Assembly (NCBI RefSeq): GCF_013201975.1
Contig: NZ_CP053845.1
Coordinates: 372,001-436,000, forward strand
Direction of reading: 5' to 3'
Source of the DNA: Campylobacter sp. CCUG 57310
Lineage (GTDB): Bacteria; Campylobacterota; Campylobacteria; Campylobacterales; Campylobacteraceae
DNA length: 64,000 bases
Shown: positions 61,970 to 64,000 of the stretch, piece after piece
How the letters are laid out: each line of letters begins with the position of its first letter
Numbering within the stretch: position 1 is the stretch's first letter
Made by a program: the position numbers and the translations under genes
The notes under the pieces: model-generated
The model's input: the letters and a program-made list of their open reading frames with translations, nothing else
Databases searched by the model: none
What the model was told of the DNA's origin: nothing

Positions 61970-62287
61970 TCACTCGACTCTTCCTAATATATAATGCGTT
62001 GTATCATTTACTTTTTTAAGGGAGAATTTGTGCTTGCTCGCCCATTTTTGGATTATCTCTTCGACTTCTTGCTTTATTTCTTCGGAAGTTGCGACATTTT
62101 TAATCTTAAAATAATCCTCGCTTCCGCTTAAAGCGACAAAGCAACGATGCGGTTTTAAATGATCGTTTAGAGTAATTATCTCTTCCGTGCTTACTCCGCT
62201 TGAGTTGTTCAGAACTCTTTTTAGTTGATTTAGCGTAGTATCGTTTACGCCGTAGTTTAGTTGGTTAAGAAGTGCTTCTAACTCCAT
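61970..62287 (-). CDS. Unknown small conserved-looking protein
   Basis: A 105-residue cytoplasmic protein that I do not recognise. N-terminal helical half (ELEALLNQLNYGVNDTTLNQ), then a short mixed region (HRCFVALSGSEDYFKIKNVA), ending in a charged helix and strand. Its start lies 21 bases after the stop of prfB on the same strand, so it is probably cotranscribed with prfB. No catalytic motif visible. AAAGGACAAAA lies before its ATG. Confidence 0.65.
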   Translation of the reverse strand: MELEALLNQLNYGVNDTTLNQLKRVLNNSSGVSTEEIITLNDHLKPHRCFVALSGSEDYFKIKNVATSEEIKQEVEEIIQKWASKHKFSLKKVNDTTHYILGRVE

Positions 62288-62308
62288 TTTTGTCCTTTCT
62301 TAAATTTA

Positions 62309-63421
62309 TTACATTATGCTTTTTTGACTTATTAAGACGCCTTCAATTATCTTTTTTATATCTCCGTCAAGTATCGCGTCAGTCTGAGAGTAGGCTAAAT
62401 TTGAGCGGTTGTCCTTTACTTGCTGATACGGGAAAAGCACGTAAGAGCGTATCTGATGACCCCAGCCGATTTCGCTTTTTTCGACACTTGCGCTCGCTTC
62501 TTGTTGCTTCATAAGCTCAAGCTCATAAAGGCGAGATTTTAGCATTTTCATAGCGGTTGCTTTGTTTTTATGTTGGCTTCTATCGTTTTGACACTGCACG
62601 ACTATACCTGTCGGATAGTGCGTGATTCTAATTGCACTTTCGGTTTTGTTTACGTGCTGACCGCCGGCACCGCTTGCTCTATAAGTGTCTATCTTGATAT
62701 CTTTTTCATCGATTTGTATCTCTATATCATCATCAATCTCAGGGCTTACCATTACGCTTGTAAAGCTCGTATGCCTGCGTCCTGCACTATCAAACGGGCT
62801 TGTTCGCACAAGTCGGTGAATTCCGTTTTCCGCCTTTAAGTAGCCGTAGGCGTTTTCGCCTTTTACTATGAAACTTACGTCTTTAAGACCCGCTTCATCG
62901 CCCTCTTGAAAATCAAGTGTTTCTACCTTAAAGCCCTCTCTTTCGCAAAAGCGCAGATACATACGATATAACATGCTCGCCCAGTCGTTACTCTCAGTGC
63001 CTCCTGCGCCAGGATGGATGGTAACGATAGCGTTTTTGTTATCGTCTTCGCCGCTAAGTAGCATTGAAATTTCTAAATTTACTATTTTTTCTTCAAGTGC
63101 GTCTGCATCTTCGTAGAGCGAATTTAGCGTCTCTTCGTCATTTTCTAAATTTGCAAGATCGTAAAGATCTCTTGTGTCGGTAAGCGCGTTTTTGGCCTCT
63201 TTAAATTTTGCGAGTATATTTGTTATTTTAGTCTTTTCTTTGCCGATTTGTCCTGCGCGCGTGATATCTTGCCAAAAACTTGGATCGTTTTCAAGTTCGC
63301 TTATGGCTTCAAGGCGTTTTTCTATCTCGTTTGGTTTGATTATAAGGGCGATATTGTTGGTTTTGGTTTCAAGTTTTTTAAGAAGTTCGGTGTATTCGTA
63401 GTTGTCCAAATTTATCTCCAA
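62309..63421 (-). CDS. prfB: Peptide chain release factor 2
   Basis: Release factor recognising UAA and UGA. The 370-residue frame is continuous: the SPF stop-recognition tripeptide is in [15 protein letters not shown], the catalytic GGQ in [12 protein letters not shown]. The programmed +1 frameshift known in many bacterial prfB genes is absent; the whole protein lies in one frame. Divergent from panC. It would terminate at the TGA codons that end many genes here. Confidence 0.95.
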   Translation of the reverse strand: MEINLDNYEYTELLKKLETKTNNIALIIKPNEIEKRLEAISELENDPSFWQDITRAGQIGKEKTKITNILAKFKEAKNALTDTRDLYDLANLENDEETLNSLYEDADALEEKIVNLEISMLLSGEDDNKNAIVTIHPGAGGTESNDWASMLYRMYLRFCEREGFKVETLDFQEGDEAGLKDVSFIVKGENAYGYLKAENGIHRLVRTSPFDSAGRRHTSFTSVMVSPEIDDDIEIQIDEKDIKIDTYRASGAGGQHVNKTESAIRITHYPTGIVVQCQNDRSQHKNKATAMKMLKSRLYELELMKQQEASASVEKSEIGWGHQIRSYVLFPYQQVKDNRSNLAYSQTDAILDGDIKKIIEGVLISQKSIM

Positions 63422-63527
63422 ATTTATGTTTTTTGCGTGATTATAACATATTTGGTTAAAGCTTAATTTTTAAAAGATAAAATTTTGATATAATTGGCGA
63501 ATTTTAAGATTAAGGTAGAAATATAAG

Positions 63528-64000
63528 ATGCAAATATTTAGAACCGTTAATGAATTAAGAGAATTTATAAATTTGGTAAATCCCGAAATCGGTTTCGTGC
63601 CTACCATGGGGGCGCTGCACGACGGGCATATAAGCCTTATTAAAAGATGCATAAGCGAAAATGAAATTTCTATCGTTTCTACGTTTGTAAATCCGACTCA
63701 GTTTTTACCGGGCGAGGATTTGGATGCGTATCCTAGAAACGAGGCTAGAGATATTGAGATTTGCAAGCAGTGCGGAGTTGATGTGATGTTTATTCCTACG
63801 GCAAATCAACTTTATTTTAAACACGAACCTCTTATCAGCGCACCTGAAAATTTAGCTTCTATTTTAGAAGGCGCTACAAGACCGGGGCACTTTGACGGAG
63901 TTTTAAGAGTGCTAAATAAGCTATTTAATATAACTTGCGCAAAAAGAGCTTATTTTGGCAAAAAGGACGCTCAGCAGCTTGCAATAGTGCAAAACATGGT
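63528..64000 (+). CDS. panC: Pantothenate synthetase (3' partial)
   Basis: Condenses pantoate and beta-alanine to pantothenate with ATP, on the way to CoA. The first 157 codons are in the window. Motifs seen: VPTMGALHDGHISLI with the HIGH-like nucleotide-binding site, FVNPTQFLPGEDLDAYPR and, near the end, AYFGKKDAQQLAIVQNM with the KDxQQ element. TAAGGTAGAAAT lies upstream of the ATG. It is divergent from prfB with 106 bases between. Confidence 0.95.
   Translation, partial: MQIFRTVNELREFINLVNPEIGFVPTMGALHDGHISLIKRCISENEISIVSTFVNPTQFLPGEDLDAYPRNEARDIEICKQCGVDVMFIPTANQLYFKHEPLISAPENLASILEGATRPGHFDGVLRVLNKLFNITCAKRAYFGKKDAQQLAIVQNM

Noticed and set aside
63470-63652. 60-residue minus-strand frame at the panC start
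   Set aside because: Antisense to the conserved PanC N-terminus; no independent support.

Overview
The window looks like a chromosome segment of a Campylobacter species outside the C. jejuni/coli pair. It is A+T-rich and carries a petABC cytochrome bc1 operon, cysteine-rich Sel1-repeat proteins, feoAB with its small Cys-rich partner, and the gene order rpsB-tsf-ABC ATPase-fliR-acidic protein-gmk-tatA-argS that I know from C. jejuni (there on the opposite strand). The genus call is an inference; the species cannot be read from the sequence. I see no rRNA, tRNA or CRISPR array.

Layout. 1-0.9 kb: accA, missing only its first codons. 0.9-3.8 kb: a gene-poor, A+T-rich phage remnant with a small HTH protein, a YopX-type gene stopped by an in-frame TGA, and other degenerate reading frames. 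3.8-7.0 kb: ynfA-like gene and petABC. 7.3-11.2 kb: iron/metal module of a DUF4198 protein, a TonB-dependent receptor and a divergent AraC regulator with a Fur-box-like site. 11.3-13.2 kb: chemoreceptor. 13.3-27.4 kb: Tn7-like transposon. 27.3-34.7 kb: mnmG, ribE, pgeF, a DUF4198 paralogue, two Sel1 proteins, iadA. 34.9-42.4 kb: rpsB to argS. 42.5-46.6 kb: YeiH-type transporter, Sel1 protein, a ypfJ-like protease gene interrupted by TAG, two unknowns, rsfS. 46.5-52.2 kb: nadD, gap-pgk-tpiA, fabI, an OYE-type oxidoreductase. 52.3-56.4 kb: feoAB, two exported proteins and a FeoB-associated Cys-rich peptide. 56.6-61.9 kb: TPR membrane protein, gamma-glutamylcyclotransferase-like protein, exbB-exbD-tonB, Sel1 lipoprotein. 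62.0-64 kb: unknown protein, prfB, start of panC.

The main discovery is the Tn7-like element at 13314-27372. Its ends both begin TGTCA, both carry the first TGAnAAT core exactly 20 bases in, and are flanked by the 5-bp duplication AAATT. It sits inside the last codons of mnmG: the native 3' end of mnmG (six codons and TAA) is stranded at 13288-13313 beyond the far end of the element, and the present MnmG tail is encoded by the transposon right end. The element encodes TnsA, TnsB, TnsC, a TniQ/TnsD-type protein and, convergent to them, a TnsE-like protein split by two apparent frameshifts at A-runs. Its cargo is a tightly packed four-gene operon (double-GHKL ATPase/histidine kinase, receiver protein, unknown protein, N6-adenine methyltransferase-like protein) that I cannot match to a named system and regard as a candidate defence system, plus an HxlR regulator and a frameshifted NTF2-like gene.

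Iron uptake recurs: TonB receptor, exbBD-tonB and feoAB, with DUF4198 proteins next to two of these loci and a third one free-standing. Several genes are broken by nonsense codons or homopolymer-associated shifts (yopX, ypfJ, NTF2-like, tnsE); read-level checking is needed to separate real decay from sequence error.
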